Shown: positions 37,205-45,182 of the stretch, piece after piece
Numbering within the stretch: position 1 is the stretch's first letter
How the letters are laid out: every line of letters starts with the position of its first letter
DNA from: Galbitalea sp036271875
Lineage (GTDB): Bacteria > Actinomycetota > Actinomycetes > Actinomycetales > Microbacteriaceae
NCBI GenBank assembly: GCA_036271875.1
Contig: DATAZU010000035.1
Span: 62,001 to 126,000, forward strand
DNA length: 64,000 nucleotides
Reading direction: 5' to 3'
Made by a program: the position numbers and the translations under genes
The notes under the pieces: generated by a model
Seen by the model: only the letters and a program-made list of their open reading frames with translations
What the model was told of the DNA's origin: nothing
Databases searched by the model: none

Positions 37205-38194
37205 CTACTCGTCGAGCCATTTCTTCGCCAGATGATCGGCTTGGACCCGCCGAATCGTGCCGGAACGCGAGCGCAAAACAATGCTCTCGGTACGGATGAC
37301 CGGGCCGAGCCTGCGCACGCCGGCGACCAGCTGGCCATCCGTAACGCCCGTCGCCACGAAGTAGGTGTCCTCGCTGCGCACCAGTTCGTCGGCGTCGTAC
37401 ACGTGGTCGAACTGCAGCCCGGCATCCAGTCCGCGCTGTTTCTGCTCATCATCCGTGGGGTAAAGAATCGTCTGGATGAGGCCGCCGAGCGCCTTCATCG
37501 CGCACGCGGTGACGACTCCCTCCGGGCTGCCGCCGATGCCGACGCACATGTCGATGCGCGTGCCGTAGCGTGCCGCGTTGATGCCTCCCGCGACATCCCC
37601 ATCCAGAAGCAGTCGGGTTCCGGCGCCGGCCGCACGAATGTCATCGATCAGTTCGGCGTGGCGCGGACGGTCGAGCACGGCAATCGTCATGTCGGCAACC
37701 GACTTGCCCTTGGCCTTTGCCAGGGCGCGAATGTTTTCGCCGATGGGCTTGCGGATGTCGACGACGCCGATCCCCTCGGCCCCCGTCACGATCTTGCGCA
37801 TGTAGAACACGGTGGATGCGTCGAGCATGCTCCCCCGGTCGGCCACCGCGATCATCGAGAGCGCATTCTGGCGGCCGGCCGCGGTGAGGGAGGTTCCGTC
37901 GATCGGGTCGACCGCAATGTCGCACGCGGGACCGTTTCCGTTGCCGACGTGCTCGCCGTTGAACAGCATGGGAGCGTGGTCCTTCTCGCCTTCACCAATC
38001 ACCACGACGCCGTCAAAATTGACTGTGCCGAGGAACGTGCGCATGGCATCGACGGCTGCGCCATCCGCAGCGAGCTTGTCGCCACGGCCGATAAACGGAA
38101 CCGCGCGAATCGCGGCCGCCTCGGTGGCTCGAACAAGCTCCATGGCCAAGTTGCGATCGGGAGACTGATACAGCGTCGCCGTGTCGGTGTTCAC
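37205..38194 (-). CDS. glpX: Class II fructose-1,6-bisphosphatase
   Basis: Gluconeogenic enzyme converting fructose 1,6-bisphosphate to fructose 6-phosphate, 329 residues. Family landmarks: GRGDKLAADGAAVDAM, VVIGEGEKDHAPML, the metal-binding DIAVDPIDGTSL, and GIGGSPEGVVTA. The GTG start at 38194 is preceded by GAGGA. It is divergent from class II aldolase, whose reaction makes its substrate. Confidence 0.97.
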   Translation of the reverse strand: MNTDTATLYQSPDRNLAMELVRATEAAAIRAVPFIGRGDKLAADGAAVDAMRTFLGTVNFDGVVVIGEGEKDHAPMLFNGEHVGNGNGPACDIAVDPIDGTSLTAAGRQNALSMIAVADRGSMLDASTVFYMRKIVTGAEGIGVVDIRKPIGENIRALAKAKGKSVADMTIAVLDRPRHAELIDDIRAAGAGTRLLLDGDVAGGINAARYGTRIDMCVGIGGSPEGVVTACAMKALGGLIQTILYPTDDEQKQRGLDAGLQFDHVYDADELVRSEDTYFVATGVTDGQLVAGVRRLGPVIRTESIVLRSRSGTIRRVQADHLAKKWLDE

Positions 38195-38301
38195 CAGGTG
38201 TCCTCACAGTGCCCGAATTGTGGGCGAGTCCCAGCGATGGTGGTGGAGATCCCGGACGGGATCAACGCTTCTGCTCAAGAGTACCGAATTCGCGACCTCG
38301 G

Positions 38302-38307
38302 TAGACT
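38302..38307 (+). promoter_or_regulatory. Predicted -10 box of the fba promoter
   Basis: TAGACT at 38302-38307, 37 nt upstream of the fba ATG, which has its own ribosome site AAGGAG. No clear -35 seen. Confidence 0.4.
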
Positions 38308-38344
38308 TGAGCCCCATCCACCTCCCATTCCCCAAGGAGCCGTC

Positions 38345-39373
38345 ATGCCCGTCGCAACCCCCGAGCAGTACGCCGAAATGCTCGACAAGGCCAAGAAGGG
38401 CGGATTCGCCTATCCCGCTGTCAATGTGTCGTCGTCTTCGACGATCAACGCGGTACTGCAGGGCCTGACCGAGGCGGGATCGGACGGCATCATCCAGGTC
38501 ACGACGGGCGGCGCGGACTACTTCGCGGGGCAGACAGTCAAGAACCGCGCATCCGGTGCTCTCGCCTTCGCCGCCTTCGCGACCGAGGTGGCCAAGAACT
38601 ATCCCGTAACCGTCGCGCTGCACACCGACCACTGCCCGAAGGACGCGCTCGACGGATTCGTACTCCCCCTTCTTGCGGCGTCCGAGGCCGAAGTCAAGGC
38701 GGGTCGCAACCCGATCTTCCAGTCGCACATGTGGGACGGCTCGGCCGTACCGCTCGACGAGAACATCGAGATCGCCAGGACACTCCTTCCGCGGATGCAG
38801 GCAATCCATGCCATCCTCGAGGTCGAGATCGGCGTCGTCGGCGGCGAAGAGGACGGCGTACAGCACGAGGGTACGAACGACGCGCTGTACACGACGCTCG
38901 GGGATGTCGAGAAAGTCGTGGATGCTCTCGGTCTCGGTGACCAGGGACGGTACATCGCGGCACTCACGTTCGGCAACGTGCACGGCGTGTACAAGCCGGG
39001 CAACGTGAAGCTGCGACCGGAACTGCTCGGCGAGATCCAGGCCGGCATCGCGTTGAAGTTCGACACATCCGCGAAGCCACTCGACCTCGTCTTCCACGGC
39101 GGATCCGGGTCGTCGGATGCCGAGATCGCGGAGGCCGTCGCGAGCGGCGTCATCAAGATGAACATCGACACCGATACGCAGTACGCGTTCACGCGGTCGA
39201 TTGCCGACACCATGTTCAAGAACTACGACGGTGTGCTCAAGGTCGACGGCGAGGTCGGCAACAAGAAGATCTACGACCCGCGGGCGTGGGGGAAGATCGC
39301 CGAGACGGCCATGGCGGCGCGCGTCGTCCAGGCGACGCAGCAGTTGGGGTCGGCTGGGCACTCGGGGAAGTAA
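38345..39373 (+). CDS. fba: Class II fructose-bisphosphate aldolase
   Basis: Zinc-dependent aldolase of glycolysis and gluconeogenesis, 342 residues. Zinc ligands are visible in VALHTDHCPKDALDGF (His), GVVGGEEDGV, GNVHGVYKPGNV and LVFHGGSGSSDAEI. AAGGAG precedes ATG 38345. The open frame extends far upstream across glpX, but that part is antisense to glpX and not coding. Confidence 0.97.
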   Translation: MPVATPEQYAEMLDKAKKGGFAYPAVNVSSSSTINAVLQGLTEAGSDGIIQVTTGGADYFAGQTVKNRASGALAFAAFATEVAKNYPVTVALHTDHCPKDALDGFVLPLLAASEAEVKAGRNPIFQSHMWDGSAVPLDENIEIARTLLPRMQAIHAILEVEIGVVGGEEDGVQHEGTNDALYTTLGDVEKVVDALGLGDQGRYIAALTFGNVHGVYKPGNVKLRPELLGEIQAGIALKFDTSAKPLDLVFHGGSGSSDAEIAEAVASGVIKMNIDTDTQYAFTRSIADTMFKNYDGVLKVDGEVGNKKIYDPRAWGKIAETAMAARVVQATQQLGSAGHSGK

Positions 39374-39386
39374 CTCGGGGATCGCA

Positions 39387-39848
39387 TTACAAGCCCGAGT
39401 TCCGGCGGCGCTCGAGGGCGGTGCCCGCGGGCGTCCCTGTAAGCAGGGTTCGGGCTACCGCGAGAACGGTGTCTACGCGAACCTCGGCGACTGCGGAGTC
39501 GATTGCGGCGTACATTGCCTCTTCGACTTGAGCGACTGCGCTAGACAGTTGTTTGCCCCTGACGGTTAGTTCGAGGGTGACCGCCCGCCGGTCGTTACGG
39601 TCGACGGTGCGCTGGACGGCACCGCTGGTCACCAGACGGTCGACCAGTCGACTGGGACCAGTGCCGGACTCGCAGATGAGCAGCTCGCCCAGCGCCGTCA
39701 GGGTCAGCGGGGCGTAGTCGTCCAAGACTCTCAGGACCTCTGCCTGCGCCGGAGTTAGACCCACTGGTTTTAGGGCTGCGATCAGATTGCGGTTGCCCTC
39801 ACGCTGGAGCGCGAGGATCGCGTAGCGCAGTTCTTCACTCGGCCGCAT
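39387..39848 (-). CDS. MarR family transcriptional regulator
   Basis: Winged-helix regulator of 153 residues from ATG 39848 (MRPSEELRYAILALQREG), with the recognition region LTLTALGELLICESGTGPSRLVDRLV and the wing TVDRNDRRAVTLELT. GGAAGGA precedes this start; an ATG at 39881 is possible but has no ribosome site. It is divergent from the MBL-fold hydrolase gene, which it probably controls. Confidence 0.9.
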   Translation of the reverse strand: MRPSEELRYAILALQREGNRNLIAALKPVGLTPAQAEVLRVLDDYAPLTLTALGELLICESGTGPSRLVDRLVTSGAVQRTVDRNDRRAVTLELTVRGKQLSSAVAQVEEAMYAAIDSAVAEVRVDTVLAVARTLLTGTPAGTALERRRNSGL

Positions 39849-39878
39849 CCGGCGTCCTTCCGTTTTCGGTTGCCAATA

Positions 39879-39920
39879 CATGTCGTATCAGTTATTGTCG
39901 TGTTACCTAATACTAACAAG
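39879..39920. promoter_or_regulatory. Operator/promoter region between MarR and MBL genes
   Basis: AT-rich stretch with a direct repeat TGTCGT(A/G)T(C/T)A at 39881-39890 and 39896-39905, 15 bp apart, followed by CCTAATACTAAC. The repeats are candidate regulator sites; the assignment to the adjacent MarR protein is inference. Confidence 0.4.
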
Positions 39921-39928
39921 GAGTCCTC

Positions 39929-40807
39929 ATGAATCGCACGGATCCGATTGCGCGTGTCGCAGTCGTCAGCACGGGCTCGGTTTCCATCCGCCCGGAACAC
40001 GTCGGGCCGACGCGAAAGAGCCAGACGCACTGGCTGCTCACCTCACGGCGGTGGACACAGCCGCTGCCGATCAACGTCTACGTGATCGAGCACGAGCGCG
40101 GGCTCCTGCTGTTCGACACCGGCCAGGATCGCGCATCCGTCACCGATCCGGACTACTTTCCGGGTGGCATCCTCGGTCGCATTTATTCGCGGCTCGCGCG
40201 ATTCACGATCGGCGATGGTGACACCCTGACCGCGCAACTCGCTGCTGCGGGATTCGAGATCGCCGACGTGACAACCGTCATTCTCTCGCACCTTCATCAG
40301 GACCACATCGGTGGCCTCGGCGAGCTCGGTCATGCAGAGATCCTGGTGAGTGATGACGAATACCGCACGATGGATGCACGACATCCTGAACTGGATGGCG
40401 TGCTTCTCGATCACCTTCGGATGCCCGGCATCCGCTGGTCCCCGTTAATCATGACCGAACTCGCGGATCCCGGCATCCGTCCGTTCACGCGCGGCCACGA
40501 CATCTTCGGCGACGGTTCGCTCGTACTCCTTTCGACGCCAGGGCACACTCCCGGGTCGATTTCGCTACTGGTTCGTCGTCCTGGGTATCCGCCGCTCCTG
40601 CTGGTCGGCGACTTGACCTACGACATCGCGCTCATGGAGGCAGGGGGCGTTCCCGGATCGGGCGACCGAAAGCGGATGCACGAGTCCAGCGCCCTTGTTG
40701 CCCAGCTCGCCAAGAACCTCCCGGGACTCGTCGTGCTCGCCGCCCACGAACCGACCTCGGCCGCTCGTCTCGCTGCGGCTACTCGCTCGGCGCGATCCGG
40801 AACTTGA
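39929..40807 (+). CDS. MBL-fold metallohydrolase (lactonase-like)
   Basis: Protein of 292 residues with the dinuclear-zinc motif SHLHQDHIGG near residue 120, GHTPGSISLL, GDLTYDIAL (bridging Asp), and a late AAHEPTS. The layout resembles N-acyl-homoserine lactonases of the AttM/AiiA type, but related proteins hydrolyse many esters and lactones. AAGGAG precedes ATG 39929. It is divergent from a MarR regulator, suggesting induction by a small aromatic or lactone compound. Confidence 0.88.
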   Translation: MNRTDPIARVAVVSTGSVSIRPEHVGPTRKSQTHWLLTSRRWTQPLPINVYVIEHERGLLLFDTGQDRASVTDPDYFPGGILGRIYSRLARFTIGDGDTLTAQLAAAGFEIADVTTVILSHLHQDHIGGLGELGHAEILVSDDEYRTMDARHPELDGVLLDHLRMPGIRWSPLIMTELADPGIRPFTRGHDIFGDGSLVLLSTPGHTPGSISLLVRRPGYPPLLLVGDLTYDIALMEAGGVPGSGDRKRMHESSALVAQLAKNLPGLVVLAAHEPTSAARLAAATRSARSGT

Positions 40808-41909
40808 GCATGAGGCTGCGACCGTCGTCCCACGACAGGTCGTCGACGGTCGTCTTCAGCGTGAGGTAGTACGGCGCGAGGAGGAGCAGGCGGCGGCCCT
40901 CGGGCAGGTCGACGTCGATGCTGAGGGCCACGGCGGTCCCGCCATCCGGCTGTCCGCGAAGCTCGATGAGCAGTGATCGACGATCCACCGCCGTGGTGTC
41001 CATCGCCGCAACCAGGAGACCGCGCAGCGCCGCTCGCTGGGACTCATTCATTGAGTCAGCCAGACGGGACGGGTCGCTGACGATGATGCCGGTCTCGATC
41101 GCGAGAGTGTCCAGCCAGCTTCTGGTCGTTACCGAAACCAGGTCGGTTCGTAGCCGGCGAGCGAGCTGCGCAGCGAGCGCGCGATTCTCGGGCGTAATCA
41201 CCCCGGCGGCAGCGACCTCCTGCAGGAACGGGACGACGCGAGCGCTTAGCCGGGCGACGCTGTTCCGCCGGAGGCTGTCGTCGACCGACTCCGAGGTGGG
41301 ATAGAACTCCTCCGTTCCCGCGGAGGTGTCCAGCATCGCGAGTGTTCGCGAGACGACCGTGTACGAGAACACGATGCCGGCGGTCGAACCGATCAGGGTT
41401 GGTCCAATGAGCAGGACGCTCATTGTCGCCGGCGGCCAATACGAGGTCTCGGTCGAGAACACGATCCAGCCGACCACGCCGACGAAGACCAGGATCGGGA
41501 CGGCGCAGATGAGCTGTTTGCGCGGAGTGCAATACGGAGCAATACCGACGAGCGTTACCCCAAGGGCGATGCCGGGCCACCACTGCGACAGCGGCAGCGT
41601 GCCTCCGTATGTGCCGATCGCCGACACGACGAGACCGGCACAGGCGAGCGCGAGGATGGCGGCGGCGTCTCGAAGACGGAACCTGCCGCGACTGGGCTGG
41701 ACGCTCACCGCGGTCAGCAAACCTGCCCCCAGGAAGAAGGGCATCGCCGCGAATTGAAGGAACACACTCGACCAGGAATCCCAGAACAGTGCGGTGATGA
41801 CGAGGCCCTGGATTACGCCTGCCACCGAAAAAATCACGGGCATCCACGGACCGGTGAACCAGCTAACCGGGTCGACGTCCTGTGGGGACTTGGTCCACGC
41901 GCTAGGCAT
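40779..41909 (-). CDS. Membrane protein with a kinase-like cytoplasmic part lacking catalytic boxes
   Basis: Protein of 376 residues: about six membrane helices in the first ~190, then a soluble region with helices (RLSARVVPFLQEVAAAGVI; AAQLARRLRTDLVSV) in the place of a dimerisation domain, and a C-terminal strand region. It resembles the layout of the histidine kinase encoded upstream but has no phospho-acceptor His box and no N or G boxes. It overlaps the kinase gene by 8 bp, so the two are translated together; a heteromeric sensor partner is inferred. The 3' end overlaps the MBL gene by 29 bp. Confidence 0.7.
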   Translation of the reverse strand: MPSAWTKSPQDVDPVSWFTGPWMPVIFSVAGVIQGLVITALFWDSWSSVFLQFAAMPFFLGAGLLTAVSVQPSRGRFRLRDAAAILALACAGLVVSAIGTYGGTLPLSQWWPGIALGVTLVGIAPYCTPRKQLICAVPILVFVGVVGWIVFSTETSYWPPATMSVLLIGPTLIGSTAGIVFSYTVVSRTLAMLDTSAGTEEFYPTSESVDDSLRRNSVARLSARVVPFLQEVAAAGVITPENRALAAQLARRLRTDLVSVTTRSWLDTLAIETGIIVSDPSRLADSMNESQRAALRGLLVAAMDTTAVDRRSLLIELRGQPDGGTAVALSIDVDLPEGRRLLLLAPYYLTLKTTVDDLSWDDGRSLMLKFRIAPSE

Positions 41910-43152
41910 TTTGCTCCCCCGTGTCGCCCCCGGCGAGAAGCGGAAGCGTGAACAGCACGGACGTACCCTGTCCGGGCGCCGTCCAGACCTTGACCGTGCC
42001 GCCCTCGGATTCCACCCGTCCGAACACCGAGGATTTCAGGCCGAGTCGGTCAGCGGGCACGTCGGACAGATCGAATCCGGTACCGGCATCGCTCACCGTC
42101 CAGGTGATATAGGACTCCGTTGCGCTGACCACAATCTCGGCGGCGTCTACTCCGGAGTGCGATAGGACGTTTTCGAGACACGCGCGCAGCGCTCCGACCG
42201 CCGCGGTCACCGCGTCCTGCGTCATATGCGCGACCGTCCCGGTGTCACCCGTGAACTCGACGTTCAGGCCACGCCATTGAAAGTCACTGATCAGCTGGGT
42301 CATCTGATTGCGCAGCGATCCGTCGCTCGGGTCGACGATGACCTTTGACTCCTCAGGATCGAGGAGGTTCGTGTTGGCCAGCGTTCCGATGTCCACCGTC
42401 ATCCGGACCCTCATTCGCGCATCGAGAACATCCGGCCCGTTGATGATGAGGGCGAGGTCGTTGAGCACGGTGTCGTGCATGAGGGCGACCGTCCGCTGTT
42501 CGGTCGTTCGTTCGGCCTCGATACGACGCGTCTCGTGTCGCATCTGCAGAAAATCGGGAACTCGTCGACGCTGCGTACGCTGGACAATCGACAACCCGAG
42601 AAACACCGCACAGTAGTTGGCCAGCGTGATTGCCGGGCCATTTCCCAGTTGGATGGGAATCCCCAGCTGCAGATCGACGGCTACGGTCGCCGCGACACCA
42701 ACCAGAAATCCAGCGATGCCCCAGGCAACGGCAGGAAGTGGTCGTGAGCCGGGCGTGCCGACAAGGATGATCACCGTCGCCGGTCGATTTACGACGACCA
42801 ACGCCGCGGGCAGCAACCCGGTGTGATGGTTCAGGACGGAGTACAGGAACGCGTAGTCGGCGAGGCCACCGACGAGGATGAACGCGACCAGCGAGATCCG
42901 GCTGGTCCGCAGCGTGGCAACCAGGAGAGCCACCAGCATCACGCCAAGCGCAACGAGCGGCAGCGCAACGCTCCCAAGCAGGTGATTTCGGTCGAACACG
43001 ACGAGAATGCCGGCGATGCTCACCAGGATGACCCCGCCGGCGATGGCGTGGGCGGTGCGCGTGACAGCGAAGACACTCACTCCCGCCGCGACGCGCCGCG
43101 GAAGTACAGGCACGCGCGCGATGCCTTCACTCACCTGAACAGGAAACCACAC
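41902..43152 (-). CDS. Sensor histidine kinase (HisKA_3-like)
   Basis: Membrane sensor kinase of 416 residues: six or more N-terminal helices, a short coiled segment, the His box LMHDTVLNDLALI, the N box ACLENVLSHS, G1 VSDAGTGFDL and G2 GQGTSVLFTLPL. This is the NarX/DesK-like class that normally pairs with a LuxR-type response regulator, which is absent here. GTG 43152 is chosen because earlier starts overlap the upstream gene and add sequence with no membrane or signal logic. Confidence 0.85.
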   Translation of the reverse strand: MWFPVQVSEGIARVPVLPRRVAAGVSVFAVTRTAHAIAGGVILVSIAGILVVFDRNHLLGSVALPLVALGVMLVALLVATLRTSRISLVAFILVGGLADYAFLYSVLNHHTGLLPAALVVVNRPATVIILVGTPGSRPLPAVAWGIAGFLVGVAATVAVDLQLGIPIQLGNGPAITLANYCAVFLGLSIVQRTQRRRVPDFLQMRHETRRIEAERTTEQRTVALMHDTVLNDLALIINGPDVLDARMRVRMTVDIGTLANTNLLDPEESKVIVDPSDGSLRNQMTQLISDFQWRGLNVEFTGDTGTVAHMTQDAVTAAVGALRACLENVLSHSGVDAAEIVVSATESYITWTVSDAGTGFDLSDVPADRLGLKSSVFGRVESEGGTVKVWTAPGQGTSVLFTLPLLAGGDTGEQNA

Positions 43153-43204
43153 CCCGAGACTCTCGCGGGGTGCACACGCGGCACCGACGGCTAGTGCGAG
43201 AAGC

Positions 43205-43708
43205 TCAGGTTCCCAGTTGAGTGACGAATGATGGCGCATAGAGCGCCAGCAGAATCGCGGCCACCAGCACAAACAGCAAGAACCCGACGACGGGGATGTA
43301 CCCGGATGTTCGTCCCCGCCGCATCATGACCACCGAGAAAAGCAGAGTCGCAACGTAGATCACGACGTTGGCGATGAGGATAGGCACACCCGCCGTATTC
43401 ACCGACGAGGGAACGGATGCAGACGAGGTGCCCGACGCCGCCATGGCCGTTCGCAGAGTGCTCGCCAGACTCAGGTAGGCGGGCACGTTACTGAACAGGC
43501 TGAGCGCGCCAATCGCGAGCAGAAAGACGGTCAGAAAACGATTTGCATAGCCGGGCTGACGATTCAGATATGCGGGCGCCACCGTCGTGTCGGGAGCGGG
43601 GGTTGTCGGCTCGGGGGCAGGAGGCACATATTTGTGCCCCATCGCCTCGGCCTGTTGTTCCGGCGTGGCGTATTCGCCATATTGCGGCCTGGGTCGATCG
43701 TCGGTCAT
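43205..43708 (-). CDS. DUF6264-type small membrane protein
   Basis: Protein of 167 residues with a proline-rich cytoplasmic N-terminus (PRPQYGEYATPEQQAEAMGHKYVPP is the segment at residues 6-30) and four hydrophobic helices. This pattern matches the actinobacterial family DUF6264 of unknown function. It lies just upstream of the histidine kinase gene on the same strand and may be co-transcribed. Confidence 0.75.
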   Translation of the reverse strand: MTDDRPRPQYGEYATPEQQAEAMGHKYVPPAPEPTTPAPDTTVAPAYLNRQPGYANRFLTVFLLAIGALSLFSNVPAYLSLASTLRTAMAASGTSSASVPSSVNTAGVPILIANVVIYVATLLFSVVMMRRGRTSGYIPVVGFLLFVLVAAILLALYAPSFVTQLGT

Positions 43709-43729
43709 GCTTCCACCGTCTCGTTTCCT

Positions 43730-44815
43730 TCACTGCCAGTCGAGTCGACGGACCCGACCGCCCAGCCCACGTTCATCGGGATTTCCACTCGAGTCGGTGC
43801 GAAGCTCTCGGGGCAGGGAGAACATCAGATCCTCCTCGGCCGTGACAATCTGCTCGACGCTCGAGTATCCGGCATCCGCGAGGTCATCGAGTACCTCCTG
43901 CACCAGAACCTCGGGAACGGAGGCACCGGAGGTCACGCCAACCGTCAGGACACCATCGAGCCATGCCTGCGCGATCTCGCTGGCGTAGTCCACCCGGTAA
44001 GCGGCGGTTGCACCATTCTCGAGCGCAACATCCACCAGTCGCACGGTGTTTGAGCTGTTCGCCGAACCGACGACGATCACCAGGTCGGCTTCCTGCGCGA
44101 CCTTCTTGATGGCAACCTGGCGGTTCTGCGTCGCGTAACAGATGTCGTCGCTCGGCGGATCCTCGAGGTTCGGGAAACGCTCGCGAAGAAGACGGACGGT
44201 CTGCATGGTTTCATCGACGCTGAGCGTTGTTTGTGACAGCCAGACGACGTGGTCGGGATCCTTGACCGTGATGGCCTGGACATCCGCGGGCGAGTTGACA
44301 AGGGTGGTGCGCTCGGGCGCGAAGCCCATGGTGCCCTCGACCTCTTCGTGACCGCGGTGGCCGATGAGCAGGATCTCGTAGCCGTCGCGAGCGAAACGGC
44401 TCGCCTCGCGATGTACCTTGGTCACCAACGGGCAGGTTGCGTCGATGGCATCGAGGCCACGCTGCTCCGCGGCCTCGACGACGGATGGCGCAACCCCGTG
44501 GGCGCTAAAGACGACGTGAGCGCCCTCGGGAACCTCGGCGACATCATCCACAAAGATCGCTCCGCTCTTTTCGAGCGTCGACACGACATGGACGTTGTGC
44601 ACGATCTGCTTGCGCACGTACACCGGCTCCCCAAACTTCTGCAGCGCCTTCTCGACCGCGATGACCGCGCGGTCCACTCCCGCACAGTATCCACGGGGCG
44701 CGGCGAGCAGGACACGTTTCTGCCCAGCGACGGGCTTGTCCTTTAGCCTGTTACGTACCGCGGGAACTCGCGGTATCGAAAGGCTGACGGCGGCGCCGTT
44801 GGAGATGATGCTCAC
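43730..44815 (-). CDS. ispH: 4-hydroxy-3-methylbut-2-enyl diphosphate reductase
   Basis: Iron-sulfur enzyme for the last step of the MEP isoprenoid pathway, 361 residues from GTG 44815. Cluster cysteines are seen in PRGYCAGVDRA, IDATCPLVTKVH and DICYATQNRQ; HGVAPSVVE and SVDETMQT are also typical. TAGAAT lies 8 nt before GTG, so a leaderless start is likely. An upstream frame to 44941 is not supported. It provides precursors for the cis-prenyltransferase at 54431. Confidence 0.97.
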   Translation of the reverse strand: MSIISNGAAVSLSIPRVPAVRNRLKDKPVAGQKRVLLAAPRGYCAGVDRAVIAVEKALQKFGEPVYVRKQIVHNVHVVSTLEKSGAIFVDDVAEVPEGAHVVFSAHGVAPSVVEAAEQRGLDAIDATCPLVTKVHREASRFARDGYEILLIGHRGHEEVEGTMGFAPERTTLVNSPADVQAITVKDPDHVVWLSQTTLSVDETMQTVRLLRERFPNLEDPPSDDICYATQNRQVAIKKVAQEADLVIVVGSANSSNTVRLVDVALENGATAAYRVDYASEIAQAWLDGVLTVGVTSGASVPEVLVQEVLDDLADAGYSSVEQIVTAEEDLMFSLPRELRTDSSGNPDERGLGGRVRRLDWQ

Positions 44816-44823
44816 GGCACCAG

Positions 44824-44829
44824 ATTCTA
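44824..44829 (-). promoter_or_regulatory. -10 box of the ispH promoter
   Basis: TAGAAT on the minus strand, eight nt before GTG 44815; consistent with a leaderless transcript. Confidence 0.5.
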
Positions 44830-44864
44830 CCGGCGGCACATGCGAGCTTGACTGGAGACGACCA

Positions 44865-45182
44865 ATGGCTAACGCTGGCGCAATCGACCGCTGGGATGAC
44901 CTCGTCCTCGAATTCACGGACGAGCCGGGTGTGACGCTCACATCCGACGGGCTTGCTGTGAACGGGTCACTGTTCGCTTTTCGCGACGGCGATGACGTCG
45001 TTGTTGACGTCAGTGTCGACCGCGCCGCGGATCTGGTTCGCCGCGGGATGGCCGCGCACTACAAGCACGACGGTGCGCGCTCGCGCGATTGGGTGAGCAT
45101 CAGCGACCTGACGCTGTGGTCCGAATTGGTACGTGAGGCTCACGAATACGTTGGCGAGCCGCCCGTCGGCGGTCAGTCGTGA
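44865..45182 (+). CDS. Small conserved protein next to xseA, function unknown
   Basis: Protein of 105 residues, acidic, soluble, alpha/beta by composition (DRWDDLVLEFTDEPGVTL; DLVRRGMAAHYKHDGA). No family assigned with certainty. GGAGACGACCA precedes ATG 44865, and its stop overlaps the xseA GTG (GTGA), so it is translated with the exonuclease genes. Confidence 0.78.
   Translation: MANAGAIDRWDDLVLEFTDEPGVTLTSDGLAVNGSLFAFRDGDDVVVDVSVDRAADLVRRGMAAHYKHDGARSRDWVSISDLTLWSELVREAHEYVGEPPVGGQS

Noticed and set aside
37232..38344. N-terminal extension of fba across glpX
   Set aside because: The extra 371 codons are antisense to glpX; ATG 38345 with AAGGAG is the real start.
43153..43272. N-terminal extension of the histidine kinase
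   Set aside because: It overlaps the DUF6264 gene and has no membrane-signal logic; GTG 43152 fits better, though this is not proven.
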